A stretch of DNA of 61,745 nt from Bordetella parapertussis (GTDB taxonomy: Bacteria > Pseudomonadota > Gammaproteobacteria > Burkholderiales > Casimicrobiaceae). Every line of letters starts with the position of its first letter. Position 1 is the stretch's first letter. The stretch is from contig CALQLA020000033.1 of assembly GCA_943331295.2 (NCBI GenBank), forward strand, positions 1-61,745, given 5' to 3'. Below are positions 52,194 to 60,293 of the stretch, piece by piece. Position numbers and translations under genes: made by a program. The notes under the pieces are model-generated. The model was not told the origin of the DNA. It saw only the letters and a list, made by a program, of their open reading frames with translations, and ran no database searches.

Positions 52194-52307
52194 GTAGCCC
52201 GGGTTGAGCGCCAGCGAAACCGTTAGGTGGGAGGAGTCCATTGCATTGGGTAGGCCGTCCCCGTTCGCGCCTCCCCCCGGGTTTCGCCGGCGCTCAACCC
52301 GGGCTAC
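52194..52307. repeat. REP-like palindromic elements, degenerate and intact copies
   Basis: The left copy (52194-52222) has GTAGCCCGGGTTGAGCG but loses the terminal CCCGGG. The right copy, 52276-52303, is intact, in opposite orientation, with CTAC after it. Both have GAGCGC-AGCGA variants differing in one or two bases from the other copies. They fill the convergent gap before the SGNH-like gene. Confidence 0.85.
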
Positions 52308-52343
52308 GCGATGCCGTGGCAGCGGCTACCCCGCCGGTACCGG

Positions 52344-53141
52344 TCAAGCGGGCAGCCCCAGCGCGCGCCGTGCCGGGCCGCGCCAGCATTCGTCGACGAT
52401 CCGCGCGAAAGCGCCCGCGCGCGGGTGCAGTTCGTTGGCCCAGGCGCTGTCGGGAAGCGTCCCCGCCGACCAGACGAGTTCCACGGCAGGCGCGCCGGGC
52501 GCCGGAGCCGCCAGTTCGTCGAGGCACAGCGTGAAGTGGTCGATCAGCCCGCGCACGATCTCGCGGCGCACGCCGCCCTGGGGTGCGCCCGCGACCGGCA
52601 CGCGGCAGTTGTCCATCGGCAGCTTGAGCCAGCTGCGCAGGCCCGGCAGCGTGCGCCCGTCGGGAATCGCGTAGTCGTAGTTGTGGACGAGCACCGTCGC
52701 TGCCGGCCGCAGCGAGGCCACGTCGGCGAGCAGCGAGCGATAGGCGGCGCCCACCGCGGCGAACACCCCGTCCGGCTGCTGCGGCCGGTAGCACGAATCG
52801 GCATCCGCGGCGCCGCTGCAGTCGGGCTGCAGGATCTTCGCATCGAGGTCGCCCAGCCCCGCGAAATCGTTGCCGCCGGCGCTGATCGCGACGACGCGGA
52901 TCGACGGATAGTCCGCCAGCATCGCGCGGAACTGCGCCCGCCACGCGCCGTCGGCGAGCGCGTCGGCGCGCGCGCCGTTCTCGCCGATCACGTAGATCGT
53001 CGGCCGCGAGAGCGCGGCGTGGAGCGGCGTGACGAGGTTGTTGAACGGATAGTGGAACCACGAGTCGCCGATCGCAAGGACGCCCACCTGCTCGCCGCTG
53101 TCCAGCAGCCGGATCCGCTCGTTCCAGAAAATCCCGCCCAT
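52344..53141 (-). CDS. SGNH/GDSL-like hydrolase
   Basis: A 265-residue protein with GDSWFHYPF (Ser block I), ISAGGNDFAG (Gly/Asn block) and NELHPRAGAF (His block V), which fit the SGNH hydrolase fold, though the Asp two before His is Glu (NELH). No signal peptide is visible, so cytoplasmic location is likely. An esterase or lipase role is inferred. It lies just downstream of the cbpM gene, reading the same way. Confidence 0.75.
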   Translation of the reverse strand: MGGIFWNERIRLLDSGEQVGVLAIGDSWFHYPFNNLVTPLHAALSRPTIYVIGENGARADALADGAWRAQFRAMLADYPSIRVVAISAGGNDFAGLGDLDAKILQPDCSGAADADSCYRPQQPDGVFAAVGAAYRSLLADVASLRPAATVLVHNYDYAIPDGRTLPGLRSWLKLPMDNCRVPVAGAPQGGVRREIVRGLIDHFTLCLDELAAPAPGAPAVELVWSAGTLPDSAWANELHPRAGAFARIVDECWRGPARRALGLPA

Positions 53142-53165
53142 CGTCCGCGGCGCGAGCCGGTCCGG

Positions 53166-53483
53166 TCACCGCGGCAGCAGCGCGCGCAGGGCGCGCAGCT
53201 CGGCCTCGAGGTCGTGGATGCGCTCGAGATACGCGAGCACCAGCGCCACGCCGTGCGGCTCCAGCGCGTGCTCCTCGCCCAGCCGGTGCGCGGTGCGCGC
53301 GATCGTCACCGAGCGCACGCTGAAGTGCCACTGCGAGGCGCTGGCGTCGGCCGGCGCGAACGCTCCGTACTCGACCAGTTCGACGACCTCGGCCTCGGAG
53401 AGCCCGGCGCGGTCGGCGAGTTCGGATAACGTCAGGTGCGGCCGCTCGTCGGGCCACAGGGCATCGCAGGGTTCGGTGGTCAT
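53166..53483 (-). CDS. cbpM: CbpA modulator CbpM
   Basis: A 105-residue MerR-like helix-turn-helix protein (LTLSELADRAGLSEAEVVELVEYGAF, then a helical tail with VLAYLERIHDLEAELRALR). It starts 11 bp after the cbpA stop, the standard arrangement. CbpM binds the J-domain of CbpA and inhibits its co-chaperone and DNA-binding activity. Start chosen at the ATG at 53483; the frame is open upstream inside cbpA as an artefact. Confidence 0.88.
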   Translation of the reverse strand: MTTEPCDALWPDERPHLTLSELADRAGLSEAEVVELVEYGAFAPADASASQWHFSVRSVTIARTAHRLGEEHALEPHGVALVLAYLERIHDLEAELRALRALLPR

Positions 53484-53494
53484 CGCCGAGGTCC

Positions 53495-54436
53495 TCACGC
53501 AAAATGCCGGCGCGGATTGAACGTGGATGCGGCCGCCAGCTCGGCGAAGAGCGCGCGCTCCCGGTCCGTCGGCGCGTCCGGCACCGCGATCTGCACCAGC
53601 GCGAACAGGTCGCCCGGTGCGCCGGCGGGTGCCGGCAGGCCGCGGCCGGCAAGGCGCAGCTTCTGTCCGGCGTTGGTGCCGGGGGGCACCTTGAGGCTGA
53701 CCGGCCCGGCGAGCGTCGGCACTTCCACCGCGGCACCCAGTGCCGCTTCCCACGGCGCCAGCGGCAAGTCGATGAAGAGGTCGCGGCCGCTCACCCGGAA
53801 CAGGCGGTGCGGTCGCAGCGCAATGTTGAGGTAGACATCGCCGTCGGGACCGCCGTTGCGCCCCTTGCCGCCCTGCCCGGGAAGCCGCAGCACCTGGCCG
53901 TCGGTCGGCCCCTTGGGGATGCGCGCCTTCACGCGCTTCGGCACGCGCCGCACGCGGCCTTCCGCATCGACGTCGGTGGTCGAGAGATCGAGGCTCACCT
54001 CGGTCCCGAGGTAGGCCTCCTCGAGCGTCACCGGCACCGTGACCTCGTAGTCCTGCCCGCGCCTCGCGCCGGCCGGACCGCGCCGGCCGCCGCCGGGCGC
54101 GCGCCCGGCGGGCCCGGCGAATCCGGCGAACAGATCGGACAGGTCCATTTCGTCGAACGATGCGGCGCCGTCGCCGAACCGCGATGCCCATTCGGGCGGC
54201 GGGCGGAAGTCCTCGCCGGACGCCCGGCTGCCGAGCTGGTCGTAGGCCGCGCGCTTCTCGGGATCCTTGAGCGTCGCGTAGGCCTCGCCCATCTCCTTGA
54301 AGCGCTGCTCGGCGTCCTTTTCCTTCGAGACGTCGGGGTGGTACTTCCGCGCGAGCTTGCGATAGGCCTGCTTGATGTCGTCGGCGGACGCGTCGCGCGC
54401 AATCCCCAGGATCGCGTAGTAGTCCTTGAATTTCAT
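53495..54436 (-). CDS. cbpA: DnaJ-like curved-DNA-binding co-chaperone CbpA
   Basis: A 313-residue protein: J-domain 1-70 with the invariant HPD (33-35), a Gly-rich linker (about 105-130: GRAPGGGRRGPAGARRG), then two C-terminal substrate domains (VTVPVTLEEAYLGTEV, DGDVYLNIALRPH, FIDLPLAPWEAALG). There is no zinc-finger region, as expected for CbpA rather than DnaJ. Coupled to cbpM. Confidence 0.93.
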   Translation of the reverse strand: MKFKDYYAILGIARDASADDIKQAYRKLARKYHPDVSKEKDAEQRFKEMGEAYATLKDPEKRAAYDQLGSRASGEDFRPPPEWASRFGDGAASFDEMDLSDLFAGFAGPAGRAPGGGRRGPAGARRGQDYEVTVPVTLEEAYLGTEVSLDLSTTDVDAEGRVRRVPKRVKARIPKGPTDGQVLRLPGQGGKGRNGGPDGDVYLNIALRPHRLFRVSGRDLFIDLPLAPWEAALGAAVEVPTLAGPVSLKVPPGTNAGQKLRLAGRGLPAPAGAPGDLFALVQIAVPDAPTDRERALFAELAAASTFNPRRHFA

Positions 54437-54529
54437 CGATTGGCGCCGGCAGTGGTCATCGCGCGCAGTTCACCGGCGGCACGGCGGCGCGCGCGGGTTT
54501 GCGCAGGCAGCAAAGGATACGCGCGTTCG

Positions 54530-54967
54530 CTACTCGCGCACCTCTTCCCGCTGCTCGAGATCCATGCCGAGTTCATAGAAGTCGCCATCCAGCGCATCGC
54601 GCGCCGAAACCATGCCGAGCGGCCGCCCGTGCTCGACGACGGGCAGGTGGCGGAAGCCGCCCTGGTGCATGACGCGCAGCGCCCGCACGAAGGGTTCGTC
54701 GGGATGGATCGTCTGCGGCTGCGGTGTCATCACGTCCGAGATCCGCGTGGTTGCAGGATCGCGGCAGGCGGCTACCACGCTCACCAGCGCATCGCGCTCG
54801 GTGAAGATGCCGACCAGTTTCGACCCCTCGATCACGAGCACCGCGCCCTTGCCCTGGGCCTTCATCAGCGACGCGGCCTCCAGCACCGTCGCCGTCCGGA
54901 CGATGGTGGTGAGCATCTGCCCGGCCACGACGGAACGTACGGATCGTATCGGCATGCCAATCTCCAT
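54530..54967 (-). CDS. CBS-domain pair protein
   Basis: A 145-residue protein made of two CBS motifs: VLEAASLMKAQGKGAVLVIE with LVGIFTERDAL (about 30-65), then DEPFVRALRVMHQGGFRHLP with PLGMVSARDAL (about 90-130). Such stand-alone pairs bind adenine nucleotides as a regulatory unit. The partner is unknown; the upstream-adjacent gene is cbpA, not obviously related. Confidence 0.9.
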   Translation of the reverse strand: MEIGMPIRSVRSVVAGQMLTTIVRTATVLEAASLMKAQGKGAVLVIEGSKLVGIFTERDALVSVVAACRDPATTRISDVMTPQPQTIHPDEPFVRALRVMHQGGFRHLPVVEHGRPLGMVSARDALDGDFYELGMDLEQREEVRE

Positions 54968-55065
54968 GTTGCAAAGGTGGTCAGGGCATCATTACGCACC
55001 TCCCGCCAAAGCAAAGTCAAGTTTCCGGCGGCCGCCCGGGTCGCGGCCCATGCGAAAACGGGGCG

Positions 55066-55406
55066 GTGACGACGACGCCGCCTGCCACCACCTACGGGCC
55101 AAATTCGTCCCGAGTCACCCGGCGGGACCTGCGGCTCGCCTCGGGGCTCGTGCTGTTTGCCTACATCGCGCTCCACCTCGCCAACCACGCGCTGGGGCTC
55201 GTCTCGATCGCCGCCGCCGAGCGCGCCACGCTCGCGCGGATCGGCGCGGCGGACGGCGTGCGGCTCGCCTGCCAGCTGCGGCCGGACGGCGACATCGCGG
55301 TCGTTCCCCCGTCGGCGCCGACGACGCGTCGCCGTTCGCTGCCGCGGGCCTGCGCGTCACCACGGACATCGGCAACCCTGGCGCGGCGCCGCGCGCCGAA
55401 CGCTGA
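55066..55406 (+). pseudogene. Remnant of a membrane/ferredoxin-fused adenylate-cyclase-like gene
   Basis: From a GTG at 55066 the frame gives RLASGLVLFAYIALHLANHALGLVS, the first helix of the membrane part of class III adenylate cyclases as I remember them, then jumps straight into ATLARIGAADGVRLACQLRP, the end of a 2Fe-2S domain found in such proteins. The catalytic middle is missing. After AVVPP the expected frame shifts at a C-run (near 55308): a one-base change would restore DDASPFAAAGLRVTTDIGNP and a stop at 55404-55406. A large internal deletion plus frameshift is inferred. Confidence 0.55.
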
Positions 55407-55473
55407 TGGTGCCCCGCGCGGCGGAATCTGGTACGTTTGCGCATCGTTCCCCCAACCCCGGGCCTGCCGACCG

Positions 55474-56409
55474 ATGAGCAAAGCCGCGCTGTACAGCCAG
55501 TCCGGCCGCACCCGCAAGGCGGTCGCGCCGCCCGGCGTGGCGGGTGCCGGGGGCGCCACGCCTGCCGGCCCCGATACGCCCCCGCCGGACTCCCCCCGCC
55601 TCGCGTCCCGCGCCCGCCGCTTCGGGTCGCGCTGGCAGCGGCCGCTGCTCGTCGCCGCGGGCGGCATCGCGGTCCTCGCCGCGGTCGCCCTCCACGCGCT
55701 GCTCGCACCCGGCGCGCGGCAGCTGACGCAGGAGGACATCGACGCCGCCGTGCTCCACTCGCTCGAAACCAACCGGATGCCCTCGGCGGCCTCGAAGGCC
55801 TACGAGGCGGTTCGCCGCTCGGTCGTCCGCGTCCGCGGCACGAGCCACGACAAGGGCAAGGACGGCAAGCCGGCCGAGGGCGTCGGCAGCGGCGTGGTGA
55901 TCGTGGACACCGGCATCATCCTGACCAACATGCACGTGGTGGCCGGCGCCGATCGCGTGACGGTCGAGTTCGAGGACGGCATGGAGTCCGAAGCCACGGT
56001 GATCGGCGTGCGCCCGGAGCACGACCTCGCCGTGCTGCAGGCGCTGAAGCTGCCCGACGACCTGCCCGCGGCGACGCTGCGCTCGACGGCAGACCTCAAC
56101 CCCGGCGACGAGGTGATCGCGGTGGGCTTCCCGTTCGCCATCGGCCCGTCGGTCTCGAGCGGCGTGATCTCGGGCCTGCGCCGCGACTACTTCTCGACGC
56201 AGGGCAAGCGGCTTCTCACCAACCTCATCCAGTTCGATGCCGCGGCCAACCCCGGCAATTCGGGCGGCCCGCTGGTCACGACCGACGGTGAAGTCGTCGG
56301 CATCGTCACGGGCATCCTCAACCCGACCGAGCAGCGCGTGTTCATCGGCATCGGCTTCGCCGTGCCGATCGAGAACGCCGCCGCCGCGGCCGGCCTTTCG
56401 CCGTTCTGA
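55474..56409 (+). CDS. Membrane-anchored trypsin-like serine protease (HtrA/DegP-like, no PDZ)
   Basis: A 311-residue protein from the ATG at 55474. A Pro-rich cytoplasmic start, one transmembrane helix (about 55-75, LLVAAGGIAVLAAVALHALL) and a trypsin-like domain with His (ILTNMHVVAGAD), Asp (EHDLAVLQ) and Ser (NPGNSGGPLVT). The chain stops soon after the protease domain, so no PDZ domain. The same reading frame is continuous with the cyclase remnant upstream, which is why a longer frame exists. Runs into the MoxR operon 26 bp later. Confidence 0.9.
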   Translation: MSKAALYSQSGRTRKAVAPPGVAGAGGATPAGPDTPPPDSPRLASRARRFGSRWQRPLLVAAGGIAVLAAVALHALLAPGARQLTQEDIDAAVLHSLETNRMPSAASKAYEAVRRSVVRVRGTSHDKGKDGKPAEGVGSGVVIVDTGIILTNMHVVAGADRVTVEFEDGMESEATVIGVRPEHDLAVLQALKLPDDLPAATLRSTADLNPGDEVIAVGFPFAIGPSVSSGVISGLRRDYFSTQGKRLLTNLIQFDAAANPGNSGGPLVTTDGEVVGIVTGILNPTEQRVFIGIGFAVPIENAAAAAGLSPF

Positions 56410-56435
56410 CACGACATCACGCGAGGCAGCCACGC

Positions 56436-57461
56436 ATGAACGACCCGGGATCGAGCCGCAACGAGGTGCTGCCGGTGATGGAGCGCATCCTGTACGAAGT
56501 GAAGCGCGTGGTCGTGGGCCAGGACCACTTCCTCGAGCGCGTGCTGGTCGCCATCCTCGCGCAGGGGCACCTGCTGGTGGAGGGCGTGCCGGGCCTCGCC
56601 AAGACGCTGACGGTCAAGACGCTCGCGCGCACCATCCGCGGCACCTTCCGGCGCATCCAGTTCACGCCCGACCTCGTCCCGGCGGACCTCGTCGGCACGC
56701 GGATCTACAACCAGAAGACGGGCGAGTTCAACACGTCGCTGGGCCCGGTGTTCACCAACCTGCTGCTCGCCGACGAGATCAACCGCGCGCCGGCCAAGGT
56801 GCAGAGCGCGCTGCTCGAGGTGATGCAGGAATACCAGGTGACGATCGCCGGCGAGACGCACTTCGTGCCCGAGCCGTTCCTGGTGATGGCCACGCAGAAC
56901 CCGATCGAGACCGAGGGCACCTACCCGCTGCCCGAGGCGCAGATCGACCGCTTCATGATGAAGGTGCTGGTGGGCTACCCGACCGAGGAGCAGGAGTTCG
57001 TCATCGTGCAGCGGGTGACGGGCGCCGCGCAGGAAGTGGCGGCGGTCGCCACCACCGACGAGCTCGCGGCGCTGCAGCGCGAGTGCCGCAAGGGCTACGT
57101 CGACCCGTCGCTGGTGCAGTACGCCGTGCGCCTCGTCGCCGCCACCCGCGATCCCGAGCGCTACGGCATCAAGGACCTCGCCCGCTACATCACCTACGGC
57201 GCCAGCCCGCGCGCGACGATCCACCTGATCGAGGGCGCGCGCGCGCTGGCCTTCCTGCGCGGCCGGCCGTATGCGCTGCCGGAGGACGTGTCCGACCTCG
57301 CCCCCGACGTGCTGCGCCACCGGCTGTCGCTGTCGTACGAGGCGCTGTCCGACGCGCTGACCGCCGACGAGATCGTGCTGCGGATCATGCGCGGCGTGCG
57401 CGCGCCGGACAAGCCGCTGGAAGCCCATGTCCGATTCGACGCCCCGCCGGCAAACGCCTGA
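56436..57461 (+). CDS. MoxR-family AAA+ ATPase
   Basis: A 341-residue protein with Walker A GVPGLAKT (about residue 50), Walker B LLLADEINRAP, sensor 1 in MATQNPIE, the arginine-finger region and a C-terminal lid (GASPRATIHLIEGARA). MoxR ATPases act as chaperone-like factors with the DUF58 and VWA proteins encoded next. The following gene starts 35 bp before this one ends (+1-frame overlap). Confidence 0.93.
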   Translation: MNDPGSSRNEVLPVMERILYEVKRVVVGQDHFLERVLVAILAQGHLLVEGVPGLAKTLTVKTLARTIRGTFRRIQFTPDLVPADLVGTRIYNQKTGEFNTSLGPVFTNLLLADEINRAPAKVQSALLEVMQEYQVTIAGETHFVPEPFLVMATQNPIETEGTYPLPEAQIDRFMMKVLVGYPTEEQEFVIVQRVTGAAQEVAAVATTDELAALQRECRKGYVDPSLVQYAVRLVAATRDPERYGIKDLARYITYGASPRATIHLIEGARALAFLRGRPYALPEDVSDLAPDVLRHRLSLSYEALSDALTADEIVLRIMRGVRAPDKPLEAHVRFDAPPANA

Positions 57462-58371
57462 GGCGGTGCTGCGCCGGCTCGAGTGGACGGTGATCCGTCG
57501 GCTCGACGGCGTGCTGCACGGCGACTACCGGACGCTGTTCCGGGGCTACGGGCTCGACCTCGCCGACCTGCGCGAATACGTCTACGGCGACGACGTCCGG
57601 CACATCGACTGGAACGTGACCGCGCGCCAGGCCACGCCCTACGTCCGCGAGTTCAACGAGGAGCGCGAGGTCGCCGCGTGGTTCCTGCTCGACCTCTCCC
57701 CCTCGGTCGCGTTCGGCTCGACCGGCGCGCAGAAGGGCACGGTGTCGTCGGACTTCGTCGCCGTGGTGGCGCGAATACTCACCCGGCACGGCAACCGCGT
57801 CGGCGCGGTCTGCTACGGCAGCGACGTCGACGCCGTGATCCCGCCGAAGAGCAGCCGGCGGCAGGTGCTCCACCTGATCGAGCGGATGACGAGCCGCCCC
57901 GCGCCCCGGGCGGCGACGGCCACGGACCTCGCGGCGCTGCTGCACATGGCGCAGCGCGTGGCGCCGCGGCGGTCGCTGATGTTCGTCGTGTCGGATTTCA
58001 TCAGCACGCCCGGCTGGGAAAAGCCGCTGGCGCAACTCGCGCAGCGGCACGACGTGGTCGCCGTCAGGCTCTACGACCCGATGGAGATGGACCTGCCGGA
58101 TCTCGGCCTGCTCGTGGTCCAGGATGCCGAGACCGGCGAGCAGATGTTCGTCGACACCCACGACGGAGCGTTCCGCCGCCGCTTCGCCGAGGCCGCCGCC
58201 GCGCGCGAGGCGGACCTGCGCCGGGCGTTCCGCGTCGCCGGCGTCGACGCGCTGGAGCTCGCCACCGACGACGACCTCGTCGACTCGATCCTGCGCTTCG
58301 CCGACCTCCGGAAGCGCCGCAGCCAGCTCGCCGTCGGCGGCATGCCGGCGCACCTGGGCGTCACCCGATGA
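57427..58371 (+). CDS. DUF58-domain protein
   Basis: A 314-residue protein with the DUF58 signature region GLDLADLREYVYGDDVRHIDWN and ARQATPYVREF, followed by a VWA-like middle with EEREVAAWFLLDLSPSVAFG and LMFVVSDF. Classic partner of MoxR. Its ATG overlaps the MoxR gene end; its own stop overlaps the next start (ATGA), so the three are tightly coupled. Function unknown beyond the MoxR context. Confidence 0.92.
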   Translation: MSDSTPRRQTPEAVLRRLEWTVIRRLDGVLHGDYRTLFRGYGLDLADLREYVYGDDVRHIDWNVTARQATPYVREFNEEREVAAWFLLDLSPSVAFGSTGAQKGTVSSDFVAVVARILTRHGNRVGAVCYGSDVDAVIPPKSSRRQVLHLIERMTSRPAPRAATATDLAALLHMAQRVAPRRSLMFVVSDFISTPGWEKPLAQLAQRHDVVAVRLYDPMEMDLPDLGLLVVQDAETGEQMFVDTHDGAFRRRFAEAAAAREADLRRAFRVAGVDALELATDDDLVDSILRFADLRKRRSQLAVGGMPAHLGVTR

Positions 58372-59411
58372 CCTTCCTCTGGCCGCAGATGCTCTGGCTG
58401 CTGCTGCTGCTGCCAGCGGCCGCCGCGGCGTACCTGTGGCTGCTGCGCAGGAAGCGGAAGGCCGCGTTGCGCTACGCGAGCCTCGCCGTGATGAAGGACG
58501 CGATCGGCAGCGGCGGACGCTGGCGCCGGCACGTGCCGCCGGCGCTGTTCGCGGCGTCGCTGGCGCTGATGCTGGTCGCGATCGCTCGTCCCGCGGCGGT
58601 CCTCACGCTGCCGTCGCAGCACGAGACCGTGATCCTGGCGATGGACGTCTCGGGCAGCATGCGCGCGGCCGACGTGAAGCCCACCCGCATCGTCGCCGCG
58701 CAGGAGGCGGCGCGCGCGTTCATCGGGCTGCAGCCCGCGACCACGCGCATCGGCATCGTTTCCTTCGCCGCGACGGCGTCGGTCGTGCAGTCGCCAACGC
58801 ACAGCAAGGAGGACACGCTCGCGGCGATCGACCGCTTCCAGCTGCAGCGCGGCACCGCGGTGGGCAGCGGCATTCTCGTGGCGCTGAAGATGATCTTCCC
58901 CGACGCCGACTTCGACCTGCGCGCATCGAATCCGCGGCGCGACGAAAAGAAGGCGGCGCCGATCGACAAGGCCAAGGGCGACGACAAGGCGGCGCCGAAG
59001 CCCGTCGCGCCCGGATCGTACGCGTCGGCGGCGATCATCCTGCTGACCGACGGCCAGACCACCACCGGCCCCGACCCGATCGAGGCGGCCCGGATGGCCG
59101 CCGACCGCGGCGTGCGCGTGTACACGGTGGGCATCGGCACCAAGGGCGGCGAGCTGATCGGCGTCGAGGGCTGGTCGATGCGCGTGCGCCTCGACGAGGA
59201 GGCGCTGAAGACGATCGCGACGCTGACGCGGGGCGACTATTTCTACGCCGGCACCGCCCCCGACCTGCAGAAGATCTACCAGAGCCTCAACACCAGGCTG
59301 TTCTTCGAGCAGAAGGAGACCGAGGTCACGGCGCTGTTCGCGGCGGCGGCGGCCGCGCTGGCGCTGCTGTCGGCGCTCCTCTCGCTGCTCTGGTTCAACC
59401 GGATTCTCTGA
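58368..59411 (+). CDS. VWA-domain membrane protein (BatA-like)
   Basis: A 347-residue protein, N-terminal helix pair (MLWLLLLLPAAAAAYLWLL and LFAASLALMLVAIARP), VWA domain with intact MIDAS (AMDVSGSM, DxSxS) and LLTDGQTTTGPDPIEAARMA, and a C-terminal helix (AAAAALALLSALLSLLWFN). Same domain order and many shared motifs as the protein at 44414-45469 (FLWPQ start, TDGxxTxGPDPxEAARMAAD). Completes the MoxR-DUF58-VWA operon. Confidence 0.92.
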   Translation: MTFLWPQMLWLLLLLPAAAAAYLWLLRRKRKAALRYASLAVMKDAIGSGGRWRRHVPPALFAASLALMLVAIARPAAVLTLPSQHETVILAMDVSGSMRAADVKPTRIVAAQEAARAFIGLQPATTRIGIVSFAATASVVQSPTHSKEDTLAAIDRFQLQRGTAVGSGILVALKMIFPDADFDLRASNPRRDEKKAAPIDKAKGDDKAAPKPVAPGSYASAAIILLTDGQTTTGPDPIEAARMAADRGVRVYTVGIGTKGGELIGVEGWSMRVRLDEEALKTIATLTRGDYFYAGTAPDLQKIYQSLNTRLFFEQKETEVTALFAAAAAALALLSALLSLLWFNRIL

Positions 59412-59459
59412 GGCCGCCGCCAGCGCGGCGTCGCGGCCCCCTGGCTGCGCCCGCGCGGC

Positions 59460-60251
59460 CTACAGCGTGAACTGGCCGTCGTCGCCGTGCGCGTCGGCGA
59501 GCCGGCCGACGAGCGGCAGCAGGTTGAGGCCTGTCTCCCGCTTCAGCTCGCGGGCCCTGGCGCGCAGGTCCGCGAGCGGCAGGGCGATGGCTTCGCCGGT
59601 CGCCGCGACGACGATCGTGTTGCCGCTGCTGCACGGCGGCAGCGATCGGGCCCGGCCGTCGAACGCCGTGGCGAGCCGCGCGAGCCCCGTCGTGACGCCC
59701 CGGCTCCGCGTCAGCATGTTGGCCACCAGGATGCCGTCTTCCGCGAGGCGCGCCCGTGCATTGCAGTAGAAAGGCACCATCTCCAGCATGCCGGCGCGAC
59801 CTTTGGCGTCGAAGCCGTCGACCAGGATCAGGTCGAACTGCCGCCCGGACCGGGCCATGAAGTCGTGGCCGTCGCCGATTTCCAGCACCATGCGCTTCGG
59901 GTCGTCCGGCAGCTTGAAGAACTGGCGCGCCGCGCTGACCACGCCCCACTCGATCTCGACCACCGTCAGCGTCGCCCGCGGCCGGTGGCGATACAGGAAC
60001 TTGGTCAGCGACGCGGCACCGAGGCCGATCTGCAGCACGTGGCGCGGCCAGCGCGCGCCGGCGCGCAGCAGCAGCGCGAGCATCATCTCGCGCGTGTATT
60101 CGAGTTCGAGCGCGAACGGCCGGGCGATCCGCATAGCGCCCTGCGTCCAGTGCGAGCCGTTATGTCCCCCTCCTTTTCTATCGACAAGATGTAGGTATAA
60201 GCACCCGTTTTCATTTGTAATTAATACTTCTTGACGTTTTTCCATGAGCAT
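59460..60251 (-). CDS. Spermidine synthase-like protein with a replaced 5' end
   Basis: A 263-residue protein of the polyamine aminopropyltransferase-like family, probably SAM-binding: LQIGLGAASLTKFLYRHRP is motif I and ILVDGF the Asp-containing block. From GSHWTQGAMRIARPFALELEYTREMM on it is canonical. Residues 1-31 (MLMEKRQEVL... to HN) come from AT-rich DNA, and contain a 9-residue stretch (VDRKGGGHN) not expected between YLHL and GSHW. NGCLYLHL still resembles the family's GVRYLHF-type start. I infer that a mobile element supplied this new 5' end. Confidence 0.8.
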   Translation of the reverse strand: MLMEKRQEVLITNENGCLYLHLVDRKGGGHNGSHWTQGAMRIARPFALELEYTREMMLALLLRAGARWPRHVLQIGLGAASLTKFLYRHRPRATLTVVEIEWGVVSAARQFFKLPDDPKRMVLEIGDGHDFMARSGRQFDLILVDGFDAKGRAGMLEMVPFYCNARARLAEDGILVANMLTRSRGVTTGLARLATAFDGRARSLPPCSSGNTIVVAATGEAIALPLADLRARARELKRETGLNLLPLVGRLADAHGDDGQFTL

Positions 60252-60293
60252 GGGAGTATTGTTATTATTGGCGCGCCGACAAAAATGTAAACA

